DNA of 51,075 nt, from positions 1 to 51,075 of the IMG/VR virus record IMGVR_UViG_3300037089_000751; one strand, 5' to 3'. Under the pieces are notes generated by a model. That model saw nothing but the letters and a program-made list of their open reading frames with translations, ran no database searches and was not told the origin of the DNA. Every line of letters starts with the position of its first letter. The first letter of the stretch is position 1. The position numbers and the translations under genes are program-made. The stretch is from a virus. Below, in pieces: positions 19,705 to 27,190 of this stretch.

Positions 19705-21090
19705 ATGCCTGTCTATCATTCTGGTAATTTAAGTCAAACAGATCGTCCTCAATATAATTATCCTTTGAGACCGCAGACGAAAGATTTGACCGTGCCTTTG
19801 GCGCCAAGGAATCTTATTATCACTACTCCCTATAATGTGGGGGCAATAGATATACGTTGGGACAGTCCTCTTTTAATTCCACAGAACAGTGGCCTGAAAC
19901 TTTTAGGAGTAAATTTATATCGATCTACGGATTCTCCTTATGGGCCCTATGTAAAAGTGAATGATGTTCCTATAACTGTAATGTTTTATAGGGATCAAAC
20001 AATAGAGGCTCAAATAGTTGATGAGGATGCGACTCCAACATTACATTATAAACTAGAACCGACTAATACGGGTATAGGTAGATGGTTGATAAATTCGGTG
20101 CATAAGCCTATTGTTATTCCAGGAAGTAATGGAGAATACACTACTCGAATTAAGGATGTTCAACTTAAAATTGATAATGGGGATGGAATTTTTTTAAGCA
20201 TGCCCGCATTTTCGGTCGATGGTATAACAGGTGAGATCGAACTTATAAGTGATCCGATTTTTAACAATGACTTGAATCAGATTGTTCCTCCACGTTTGCC
20301 TACTCCTCCTAATGGTCATGTTAAGCTCAGTTATAGTTACATTAAAAATCAAGTTTTGACAGTACTGAATCAAAGAATTTATTATAAGGCAACGACTGTT
20401 GCAGCTGATCCTTCCGATTATTCTAAACAAATAGAGACGCCTTTAGATGAAATTTCTGATCGAAGTCCATTTGATATGGAAGCTATCGATTATATCTGGA
20501 GAGAGGCTATTCTTCGTAACAGGTGGATACTGGAACAAGGTGGAGAACGGGTAAAATTATTTATAAGAAAATGGATGGGGCAAACGTGCCCAAGTCATCA
20601 ATCCAATTATGGCCAGAGTTATAATGATTGTCCTGATTGCCTTGGAACAAATATTGTTGGAGGGTATCTGGGCCCTTATGATTTAATGATAGCTCCTCCC
20701 GAGACCGAGAAAATGGTTGAACTTGCTGACATGGGATTGCATATTCGTTACGACTGGACTACGTGGACGACTAATTGGCCTCTTCTTAATCCTCGTGATG
20801 TGATTGTACGTCAAAATAATGAGCGGTATGCTGTGGGACCTGTGAATCCTCAGGGTTCTCGTGGTGCTATTTATCAGCAACATTTTACAATGTCTTACAT
20901 TGATCAAGGCGATATACGTTATAGAATTAATATCTCAGGTGCTGAGACTGCTCCTCCACAAGAGTGGGATCGGTATCGAACAGAGAATCCTCCTACGCCT
21001 GCTTCTCCGGAAATGCCTCTAAAGCCTACGGTTGATCCTGCTAGAATTATTAGGGGTCGAACGGTAACTTTTGAAAATATTACATTTTGA
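19705..21090 (+). CDS. Conserved-type virion protein with FN3-like and zinc-knuckle motifs
   Basis: A 461-residue protein, ATG 19705 behind AAAGG. Residues about 30-115 form an FN3-like domain (PLAPRNLIITTPYN, IDIRWDSP, LLGVNLYRSTDSPYGPY). Residues 295-312 carry C295-x2-H298 and C309-x2-C312 followed by LGTNIVGGY, a likely zinc-binding knuckle resembling a CPxC...GTGxxGGY pattern seen in large-phage virion proteins. The C-terminal part (NPRDVIVRQNNERYAVGPV) looks like a compact structural domain. It closes the adhesin block before the neck/tail genes, so it might link fibres to the neck or baseplate; this is inference. Confidence 0.7.
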   Translation: MPVYHSGNLSQTDRPQYNYPLRPQTKDLTVPLAPRNLIITTPYNVGAIDIRWDSPLLIPQNSGLKLLGVNLYRSTDSPYGPYVKVNDVPITVMFYRDQTIEAQIVDEDATPTLHYKLEPTNTGIGRWLINSVHKPIVIPGSNGEYTTRIKDVQLKIDNGDGIFLSMPAFSVDGITGEIELISDPIFNNDLNQIVPPRLPTPPNGHVKLSYSYIKNQVLTVLNQRIYYKATTVAADPSDYSKQIETPLDEISDRSPFDMEAIDYIWREAILRNRWILEQGGERVKLFIRKWMGQTCPSHQSNYGQSYNDCPDCLGTNIVGGYLGPYDLMIAPPETEKMVELADMGLHIRYDWTTWTTNWPLLNPRDVIVRQNNERYAVGPVNPQGSRGAIYQQHFTMSYIDQGDIRYRINISGAETAPPQEWDRYRTENPPTPASPEMPLKPTVDPARIIRGRTVTFENITF

Positions 21091-21119
21091 TATTTAATGA
21101 CTTACGAAAGAAGGTAAGT

Positions 21120-21851
21120 ATGGAAAGTATTTTTTCGACACTACGTTTAATTGCAGATGAGATAAAATTTGATCCTAAGAAGCTTACACCTGAGGATATT
21201 GAAAAAATGAAGGTTAAAGTAAATATTCAGGCCTCAGATCTTCTTCATGATCGATATGTAATGGCTTTTATTGTTGAAGCAGGACTCAGAGATGATTTCA
21301 TGAAAATATTTGAAAAAGGTAAGGTAACTTGGAATAAGTTATGGCTTGATGTAAAAGATAAATCTGTGCAATTAGCTATTAAAGGACTCAGAACAGTTGA
21401 ACAAGTTAAAGAGTTTTTGGCTAAGAATCCTAATCTGAAATGGGTTATTTTAGCTGCAATTATTTTAGGCTATCTTGCTCTGCCTCATGAAGCCATGGCT
21501 CAGATCATTGATGCCCCTACTGCAAAGACGTTGGCAAATAATTTATCTGTACATATTAGTCCGAATGCTTTACAAATTACTGCTTCACCAGGATGGATTC
21601 AGGATGTTGTGATGAGAACCGTTCAGGTTCAGGAGGGATCTACTCCAGATAAAATCAATCACGATTTAATACATAATCTCGCAAATATTATATGGGAAAA
21701 AACAAAGATGATGGACCTTAGTGATGATTCTCGAAAAGAGTTTGCAAAGACAGTGTTTCAAGCTGTTTTTAAAGGTGGGTCTCAACTTTTAAAGCAATAT
21801 GGAATTCAATACGTTGATGACCTTGATCCTTTTTCTTCTCTACATTGTTAA
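21120..21851 (+). CDS. Single-pass membrane protein of unknown function
   Basis: ATG 21120 is preferred over an in-frame TTG at 21087 because AAGG (21111-21114) is properly spaced. The 243-residue product is charged and helical in residues 1-106, then has a hydrophobic segment at about 108-124 (WVILAAIILGYLALP) preceded by Lys and followed by HEAMAQ, which looks like a signal-anchor with a possible signal-peptidase-like site in mid-protein. Residues 130-243 would then be extracytoplasmic or lumenal. No family was recognised. A membrane protein between adhesin and tail genes is unusual; a role in lysis, DNA entry or superinfection exclusion is possible but not shown. Confidence 0.72.
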   Translation: MESIFSTLRLIADEIKFDPKKLTPEDIEKMKVKVNIQASDLLHDRYVMAFIVEAGLRDDFMKIFEKGKVTWNKLWLDVKDKSVQLAIKGLRTVEQVKEFLAKNPNLKWVILAAIILGYLALPHEAMAQIIDAPTAKTLANNLSVHISPNALQITASPGWIQDVVMRTVQVQEGSTPDKINHDLIHNLANIIWEKTKMMDLSDDSRKEFAKTVFQAVFKGGSQLLKQYGIQYVDDLDPFSSLHC

Positions 21852-21940
21852 AAATAAATACAATTAATTTTTTAAATAGGGTATGTAATATAGTATTATT
21901 GTATAAATAATTTTCTTTAATGGGGAAGATACAGGCAAAT

Positions 21941-22279
21941 ATGGTTGACATAGAGCGTATAGGTTATCTTGTTAATCTAATCAAGGAGAAGCTTTCAGAT
22001 TCTTACTTGTTAGGGCTTAATAGTAAAACTTATGTGATCGTATTCAAGCCTGAAAAATTGGAAGAAGTAAAAAAAATATTAGAGGTTAATAGTGCAAGTT
22101 ACGGAGGAGTTTGTTTTTATTTTTTTGGTTATTCCGTTGCCTTATGGGATGATCTTTATGATGTGATAGGTTTTAAAGGTGAAGGCGTTTGTTGTGTTGA
22201 GATTTTTGATGGGAGTGAAATTAATAAGGAATTTTATTGGAGGCATAAAGATAATCAATTGGCAAAAATAAAAAGATAA
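21941..22279 (+). CDS. Small protein of unknown function
   Basis: The 112-residue product starts at ATG 21941 with AGG at 21933-21935; an alternative ATG at 21920 would add seven residues but has no ribosome-binding site. The first half is alpha/beta (IERIGYLVNLIKEKL, KTYVIVFKPEKLEEVKKIL) and the second has aromatic strands (VCFYFFGYSVALWDDLYDVI) and two adjacent Cys (VCCVEIF). No membrane segment or known motif. Codon use is AT-rich like its neighbours. Function unknown; flanking AT-rich gaps suggest it is transcribed on its own or with the DIP1984-like gene. Confidence 0.6.
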   Translation: MVDIERIGYLVNLIKEKLSDSYLLGLNSKTYVIVFKPEKLEEVKKILEVNSASYGGVCFYFFGYSVALWDDLYDVIGFKGEGVCCVEIFDGSEINKEFYWRHKDNQLAKIKR

Positions 22280-22282
22280 TTG

Positions 22283-22311
22283 TTTATGCCCATCTTTCAA
22301 ATATGTATAAT
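22283..22311 (+). promoter_or_regulatory. Possible sigma-70-type promoter
   Basis: A perfect TATAAT lies at 22306-22311, 46 bases before the DIP1984-like start. The best -35 at 17-bp spacing (TTTATG, 22283-22288) is weak. AT-rich DNA yields such hexamers by chance, so this is only a candidate. Confidence 0.28.
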
Positions 22312-22357
22312 AGTGTGTAATCAATATTAAATAAAAAATAACAAATGAGGTTTTATT

Positions 22358-22798
22358 ATGAAAATTGTTCGTGCAATGAAAGAATCTTCTCGTATTAAAG
22401 GTGAGATCAAGGAGATTAAAAAGCGGATCACCAAATGCCTGAATACAATAGAAGGTAATGAAGTCGGTGAGAAATTTTCCGATTTGATGACCTTGCTTGA
22501 TGAACGTGTGAATAAACTTATCTCCATAAAGGCTGGCATTATGAAAGCCAATACTGATGGTGATATGTTTAAGGTTATTGCTCGGTTAGGTGAACTTAAA
22601 GGTCATATGGATTTTCTTCGGGAATTGGAACCTAAAAAAGGTGTTCAGATTAGCGGATACAACGATACCCAGGTTCGTTATATTTCTCAGTGGTCCGATG
22701 CTGATAAGAATAAAAGCATCCAGACGACTCAGAATGAAATTAATAAGCTGACCGATCAGCTTGATGATTATAATGCCTCGACTAGCATAGCTCTTTGA
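22358..22798 (+). CDS. DIP1984-like coiled-coil protein
   Basis: A 146-residue helical protein, ATG 22358 behind TGAGG. Length, N-terminal MKIVRAMKESSRIKGEIKEI, the central ISIKAGIMKANTDGDMFKV.ARLGELKG segment and the later YNDTQVRYISQ fit the layout of the DIP1984 family (sometimes labelled septicolysin), found in bacteria and phages, whose function is not established. Heptad patterns at both ends predict an antiparallel coiled coil. It is followed by a 317-bp gene-free region and preceded by a candidate promoter, so it may be expressed separately from the virion genes. Family assignment is from memory of the pattern, not a search. Confidence 0.62.
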   Translation: MKIVRAMKESSRIKGEIKEIKKRITKCLNTIEGNEVGEKFSDLMTLLDERVNKLISIKAGIMKANTDGDMFKVIARLGELKGHMDFLRELEPKKGVQISGYNDTQVRYISQWSDADKNKSIQTTQNEINKLTDQLDDYNASTSIAL

Positions 22799-23115
22799 GT
22801 TTAAACAATATTGCCGTGGTTGCCCGAACCGATCTTTTTCCGAATTACTTGAGGTTTAGCAATAAATTGAGAGTGATGGAGAAAAATATCATACTATGTA
22901 AAAAAGATACAGATATGTTTCTTTTTGGTCTTTAGTTTTATAGTTTTAGGTTTTCGGTCAACATGTGCCAGGAATGGTACTGTTTTTAAGTTTTAGTGGC
23001 TGACCACGGTTTTATTTTCCTCACCAGATCGTAATAAACTATTAATACACCTGTTTCTAATATCCTTTTATACTCGACATTATAAGCATTTTATACTTTT
23101 TAGGGAGGCTATTTT
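22799..23115. other. 317-bp gene-free region with foldable elements
   Basis: No convincing reading frame lies here. CCGTGGT at 22814-22820 is the reverse complement of ACCACGG at 23003-23009 and could extend by two G-U pairs to a 9-bp helix enclosing about 180 nt, followed by TTTTATTTT. Inside are GGTCA/TGACC (22956-22960, 23001-23005; mutually exclusive with that G-U extension), an A/T-rich hairpin near 22903-22927 and the GGAA-loop hairpin listed separately. This could be a structured leader, small RNA or simply a terminator region; the fold is a hand reading. The 3' end carries the AGGGAGG ribosome-binding site of the next gene. Confidence 0.35.
22961..22987 (+). terminator. Candidate intrinsic terminator with GGAA tetraloop
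   Basis: ACA-T-GTGCCA (22961-22970), loop GGAA, then TGGTACTGT (22975-22983) form nine pairs with one bulge and one G-U; T residues run to 22987. It would end transcription from the DIP1984-like gene. The stem is modest in strength. Confidence 0.5.
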
Positions 23116-23508
23116 ATGGATGTTAAGAAAGCTGCGGAAGAACTTCTTAAGATCGCCAATGACATTGAAAAAGATGCAGCAGAAGTTACAAAGTTTGTTT
23201 GTTCATCTTGTAACCATACTGCAACGTTGTCTTCAATCAATGTAAAGCGTCAAGAAGCTGCAAAAACTGCTGGTGATTCAATTCAAGTTGCTGACATTTC
23301 TGTTAATGATAAAGTCCATTGCCCAGCATGTGAAGGCGTGATGGCTTATGCAGAGACTGAAGCCAGCCAACCTTATTATTATGACCCAGATAAAGCTGCT
23401 GTGTCAAAAAAAGAAATTGAAGAAGAAAAAGGCGAAACTCCTAAAGAACAGGCTGAAGAAGAAGAGTCTGGCAAAGAAGATAAAAAAGCCGACTACGATA
23501 GTATCTAA
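23116..23508 (+). CDS. Zinc-ribbon protein with acidic tail
   Basis: A 130-residue protein with a strong AGGGAGG ribosome-binding site. Residues 1-25 are an amphipathic helix (KKAAEELLKIANDIEKDAAEV). C29-x2-C32 and C69-x2-C72 make a likely zinc ribbon with a 36-residue spacer. Residues about 95-130 are Glu/Lys-rich and presumably disordered. The overall plan (helix, two CxxC pairs, charged tail) parallels the larger protein encoded between sheath and tube. Partner and function are unknown; a structural or assembly role is inferred from location. Confidence 0.72.
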   Translation: MDVKKAAEELLKIANDIEKDAAEVTKFVCSSCNHTATLSSINVKRQEAAKTAGDSIQVADISVNDKVHCPACEGVMAYAETEASQPYYYDPDKAAVSKKEIEEEKGETPKEQAEEEESGKEDKKADYDSI

Positions 23509-23541
23509 TAATGTGTTGAAACGTTCTGCGTTGCTCTCCTG

Positions 23542-23577
23542 AAAGGAAGAGGCCTCAAAACCTCTTCCTTTTTATTT
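23542..23577 (+). terminator. Rho-independent terminator
   Basis: An 11-bp perfect stem (23542-23552 with 23561-23571), 8-nt loop and T-rich tail to 23577. It separates the zinc-ribbon gene from the following helical protein and ATPase. Confidence 0.92.
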
Positions 23578-23627
23578 GCCCTCCTCGATAATAATCTACT
23601 AATGGTCATTACTTATCGGTGACTCTT

Positions 23628-24191
23628 ATGGTTAAATTTATGGGAAACTCTACTGAAAGAGTGCCTATTAAGGACCTTAATGACGTCATTTATTATCGCC
23701 AGATAAAACAATACTCAGATGCAGAATATGAAGCATCAAAAGATTTAAAGAAAGAAAAAGCAAAAGGACGTATTGTGGTTCTGGAACAGGCTGAAGGACT
23801 TAGAGGTTCAGATATGGATCAAGTTCAATATCTTAGAGAAAGAGTCTCCAGTCCGATAATAAATGCGGAAGATTTAAAATTGGTTCTTAGAGGAATTCTT
23901 CCAGAAATAACAAACAAGACCGCTCCTGATATCAAGAGTGCCGTCCGAGAAATTGCCCCTTTGATAGTGGAAATGGTTCGACAAGAGTTATCAAGGTTCA
24001 ATTTTAGCTCTTATAATGCTCCAATTAAAGATGATTCACCAGCCCAGTTTCAGGGGCCAGAGTATATACCTACAGTTTCGACTGAAGGTTTAATAAGTAA
24101 TGTTGAAGCTAAAAAGACAGAAGTGTCGTCTGATGCTGCTCAGGATGCCCTTGCAGCTTTGAGACGATTGAATAGTATAAAAAATCCATAA
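23628..24191 (+). CDS. Helical protein of unknown function upstream of the ATPase
   Basis: ATG 23628 is preferred to GTG 23619, which has no ribosome-binding site; GGTGA at 23618-23622 precedes the ATG. The 187-residue protein starts with a short beta segment (MVKFMGNSTERVPIKDLNDVIYY), then a Lys/Glu helix, a central helical part (AEDLKLVLRGILPEITNKTAPD...EIAPLIVEMVRQEL, about 85-120), a Pro/Ser-rich linker and a C-terminal helix (AAQDALAALRRLNSI). It sits 25 nt before the actin-like gene, so it may be an adaptor or regulator of that ATPase, in the way small partner genes accompany ParM-type actins. That is inference only. Confidence 0.68.
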   Translation: MVKFMGNSTERVPIKDLNDVIYYRQIKQYSDAEYEASKDLKKEKAKGRIVVLEQAEGLRGSDMDQVQYLRERVSSPIINAEDLKLVLRGILPEITNKTAPDIKSAVREIAPLIVEMVRQELSRFNFSSYNAPIKDDSPAQFQGPEYIPTVSTEGLISNVEAKKTEVSSDAAQDALAALRRLNSIKNP

Positions 24192-24216
24192 TAAAATCTA
24201 TTACAGAGGAGGGTTT

Positions 24217-25236
24217 ATGTCAGTAGGTTGTGATATCGGGACATGTTTTTTGGTTTCAGCAAGACAAGACAGTAATAACCAGATTCAATACAAGACTATT
24301 CGTGATGCCTTTATTGATATGGATAATGAGCCTCAGACTAAGCAAATGCTTAAACTGTCTCAGACAAATTTCATAGAGACTCCTGATAAGATTTTTGTTA
24401 TTGGCGATGCCGCAACCACCATGGCAAATATTTTCAAGAGAGAAGCTCGTCGCCCGCTTGCAAAAGGAGTTATTTCTCCTGGAGAACTCGAAGCTGAAAA
24501 AATATTACTGGTCCTTCTCGAAAATATTATGGGAAAAGCGATCGCTCCTAATGAAACATGTTTTTATTCCATTCCTGGGATCCCGGTGGATCGGGCGATG
24601 GATATTGTTTACCACTCAGCAATGTTTTCGAAGCTTATTGGAACCCTTGGATATAAACCTGTAGCTTTAAATGAAGCTGCAGCAATAAGTTATAGTAATG
24701 CAGCGAAGGAAAACTTTTCTTCCTTATCGATTTCGATGGGTGCTGGTATGGTTAACGTATGCCTTATGTTTCAAACAATGATTGGAATGTCTTTTTCAAT
24801 TATTAATTCAGGTGACTGGCTCGATGAGTCTGCTGCCAAGGCCACGGGAACAACAGCAAGTCGAATTCAAGCCATTAAAGAACGTGGTTTGAATCTTCTT
24901 GACCCTAATGATGGGGATCCAAAGACTTTTAGGGAACGTGAGGCCCTTGTTATCTATTACAAGAGCTTGGTTCTTCGAGTCCTTGATACTGTGAAAAACG
25001 AGTTTATAAAGCATCAGGGAGCAATTGATCTTCCAAATGCAATACCGATCATTCTTTCGGGAGGAACAGCACTTGCAAAAGGATTTAAAGATCTTTTTGA
25101 AGCGGGCTTTAGTTCCGTTAAAGATAAATTTCCGATTCCAGTTTCTGAAATTCGCATGGCCACAGATCCTCTTAATGCTGTAGCTCAAGGGCTTCTGGTT
25201 GCCAGCATGAACTATGATGAAGGACAAAAGAGCTAA
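24217..25236 (+). CDS. Actin/Hsp70-fold ATPase (ParM/MreB-like)
   Basis: A 339-residue protein, close to typical bacterial actins, with a strong GAGGAGGG site. Phosphate-1 motif: CDIGTCFLVSA, with D6, G8 and T9. Phosphate-2 region: SISMGAGMVNV (about 171-181). Adenosine motif: IILSGGTALAKGF (S281-G282-G283-T284). Between them are the expected connecting segments (CFYSIPGIPVDRAM, LGYKPVALNEAAAI, INSGDWLDESAA). The acidic residue usual at the start of phosphate-2 is Ser173 here, so hydrolysis may be altered. Family members polymerise with ATP and move or position plasmids, organelles or cell-wall machinery. Its stop overlaps the next gene's start (TAATG), tying it to tail neck synthesis. Filament formation is not shown. 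Confidence 0.82.
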   Translation: MSVGCDIGTCFLVSARQDSNNQIQYKTIRDAFIDMDNEPQTKQMLKLSQTNFIETPDKIFVIGDAATTMANIFKREARRPLAKGVISPGELEAEKILLVLLENIMGKAIAPNETCFYSIPGIPVDRAMDIVYHSAMFSKLIGTLGYKPVALNEAAAISYSNAAKENFSSLSISMGAGMVNVCLMFQTMIGMSFSIINSGDWLDESAAKATGTTASRIQAIKERGLNLLDPNDGDPKTFREREALVIYYKSLVLRVLDTVKNEFIKHQGAIDLPNAIPIILSGGTALAKGFKDLFEAGFSSVKDKFPIPVSEIRMATDPLNAVAQGLLVASMNYDEGQKS

Positions 25237-26582
25237 TGTATCAAAACCTTTTATATGCTGTTAAGAACAGGTTCATGGATGAAATTGAACTTGCTTTTGA
25301 CCAGCATCCAGCATTTGATGCTAAGGTAAAAGTTCATAATAAATACCCTTATCTTGAACGTGTGCAGTATGGGTTTGTTTTTAGGAATGCTTCAGCGTCT
25401 CAGATAAGGCTTTCGCCTGATAATTTTATGTCTGATCTCTTTTCTCATGTGCAGTTAGGCCGTCAGGGAAATTATCCTGGTGTATCTATCGAATGGGCAA
25501 GAGAGAATGAAGGTTATGTTACTGAATATGCAACAGAAGACGTATCTTCTCAATTGGATCCAACTCAAAGGCAGTTTAAAACTTCAGGGCCCATAACTGC
25601 AGGGCCTGGAGAAACTCATTATGCCGATGACCCAGGACAGGTCTGTGTGACTGTTAATGGGGTTCCTCAGGTAGCTGATTCGGTTGATGGAAAAAATGGT
25701 ATTGTTTTAATCCAATCGAGTCCAGGACTCGGGGATGTGGTATTGGTATCCTACCATAAAAGAAGGATTTCAATTCCTGCTATATACGTGATTGATTTTA
25801 TTGAGGATAATCAGTTGGTTATCGCTCCTATTTACGTTGTCGAAAAAGAACTTCTTTTTGCGAGCACTACAGGAACCGAGACCACAGTCAATTTAGCTAA
25901 CGATCATGTTGATGCAAATACTGAGGACATTTATTTAACGTATAAGAATGGGATAATCATTGATACTCTGGTTAAGGGTGTGGATTATTCTATCAACAAT
26001 ACGACAGGTCTTATTACTTTTCTTTTGCCTCTACCTAAAAATTACCAAATAGTTGCTGATTATCATTGGCAACCTGTAAACTATTATAATGGTCCGTATG
26101 AGTTTAAGGAGTTTCAAGAATTTCATACTTTGATTCCTGGGGTAATTATTTCGATTGGTCGGCGGGCGAAGAAGGGGGACCAGCAATTTATTTATGTTTC
26201 TCAATTTCGAGAACAGCAGGCCAAGATCTATGGGGGTCATTGGACAATGGTCTTTGATGTTGCAGCTATTGCCAAGGATCCAATGCAGATGGCACAGATG
26301 TCGGACCATGTGGTTTCCGAATTATGGGGTGTTCGTAAAAATATCCTTGAGTATGAAGGTATTACTTTAAATTCGGTAGAGCCTTCTGGTGAGACTGAAG
26401 AGACCCATATAGAGACCACAGGAGATCTTTATTACGAGTCTTCTATTTCTATTAATGTCCAGACGGAGTGGCAGAGTATTGTTCCTTACGTTGGAAATTT
26501 GAGACTAAAGAATATTATTCTAATCCCATCTCTGGCACCTGTTTTAAAAGCTCCTGTTCTTGGTTATGAGAGGCTGACATAA
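25236..26582 (+). CDS. Tail-terminator / neck-like virion protein with beta insertion
   Basis: A 448-residue protein. The C-terminal third (about 330-440: GGHWTMVFDVAAIA, ELWGVRKNILEYEGITL, then VNVQTEW-like ISINVQTEW) resembles tail-terminator or completion proteins that cap the tube and sheath. Residues about 101-178 are a beta domain (EDVSSQ, VTVNGVPQVADSVDGKNG, GDVVLVSYHKRR) almost repeated in the sheath gene. A second beta unit follows (about 208-290, KGVDYSINNTTGLITF). Position directly upstream of the sheath supports the neck assignment. Family size is normally about 150-250 residues, so this protein carries a large insertion. Start overlaps the ATPase stop. Confidence 0.65.
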   Translation: MYQNLLYAVKNRFMDEIELAFDQHPAFDAKVKVHNKYPYLERVQYGFVFRNASASQIRLSPDNFMSDLFSHVQLGRQGNYPGVSIEWARENEGYVTEYATEDVSSQLDPTQRQFKTSGPITAGPGETHYADDPGQVCVTVNGVPQVADSVDGKNGIVLIQSSPGLGDVVLVSYHKRRISIPAIYVIDFIEDNQLVIAPIYVVEKELLFASTTGTETTVNLANDHVDANTEDIYLTYKNGIIIDTLVKGVDYSINNTTGLITFLLPLPKNYQIVADYHWQPVNYYNGPYEFKEFQEFHTLIPGVIISIGRRAKKGDQQFIYVSQFREQQAKIYGGHWTMVFDVAAIAKDPMQMAQMSDHVVSELWGVRKNILEYEGITLNSVEPSGETEETHIETTGDLYYESSISINVQTEWQSIVPYVGNLRLKNIILIPSLAPVLKAPVLGYERLT

Positions 26583-26637
26583 ACTAATAATCTTTTAATT
26601 TGTTATTGTTCATATCCTTATTGAAAGGAAAATCCAG

Positions 26638-27066
26638 ATGCCATTATACGAATATGTATGTAAAGTTTGCGGTTGTGAGTTTGAAGAACTTGTTAGTGCC
26701 AAGGAAGAAAGCACTACTCGGCCTTGTAAAAATTGTGATAATGGTGCCGAACGAAAGATGAGCAGATTTGCTTCAGTCATGGCGGGTGGAAGTTCTACTG
26801 AACCAGTAGACATGACCATTGGTCGGGAAGCAGATAAACGTTGGCAGATGCATTATGAAAAGCAATCTCAGAGGCGAGGGGCAGAACAGTTAAAAACATT
26901 TGAACTGCCTAAGACTGAAGATGGAAAGTTTATGCCCGTTATGGGGCTTGGAGATAAAGTCCAGAAAGAGAAGAGACAAGAGTATACTACGGCTTTACAG
27001 GAGCACAGACAGGAAAGGGTTAAGAAGGGTCAGGATCAGTTTAGTGGTGAAGCGGGTGCTTTTTAG
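26638..27066 (+). CDS. FmdB-type zinc-ribbon protein
   Basis: A 142-residue protein, ATG 26638 with GAAAGGAAAA upstream. The opening MPLYEYVCKVCGCEFEEL is characteristic of FmdB-type zinc ribbons; ligands are C8, C11, C30 and C33. Residues about 40-142 are charged, helical and low in hydrophobics, ending with GEAGAF. In bacteria FmdB-type ribbons are of unclear function and often called putative regulators; phages also carry them. Located between neck and sheath genes, it may regulate late transcription or act as a small virion part; neither can be decided here. Confidence 0.82.
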   Translation: MPLYEYVCKVCGCEFEELVSAKEESTTRPCKNCDNGAERKMSRFASVMAGGSSTEPVDMTIGREADKRWQMHYEKQSQRRGAEQLKTFELPKTEDGKFMPVMGLGDKVQKEKRQEYTTALQEHRQERVKKGQDQFSGEAGAF

Positions 27067-27077
27067 CCGAGATTTAG

Positions 27078-27170
27078 TTGTTTCTCAAAAATATATATAA
27101 AATACTAAATAAAATTTACTGTTAAATCCAAATAATATTTAGATCACAAAAAGAAAAAATTGAGAAACAA
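27078..27170. repeat. 11-bp inverted repeat framing the sheath leader
   Basis: TTGTTTCTCAA (27078-27088) is the exact reverse complement of TTGAGAAACAA (27160-27170), with 71 nt of very AT-rich DNA between. The right arm ends seven bases before the CGGAGG ribosome-binding site of the sheath gene. It could be an operator, an RNA stem that presents or protects the leader, or a processing site. Confidence 0.6.
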
Positions 27171-27190
27171 ACCTTATCGGAGGTACAATT

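Noticed and set aside
21902-21909. TATAAATA resembling a T4-type late promoter
   Set aside because: A single match in AT-rich DNA, not repeated before sheath, tube or fibre genes, and no phage sigma factor is in the window.
22955-23010. tRNA or known riboswitch in the gene-free stretch
   Set aside because: No cloverleaf, no T-loop GGTTCRA box and no recognised riboswitch core could be made out.
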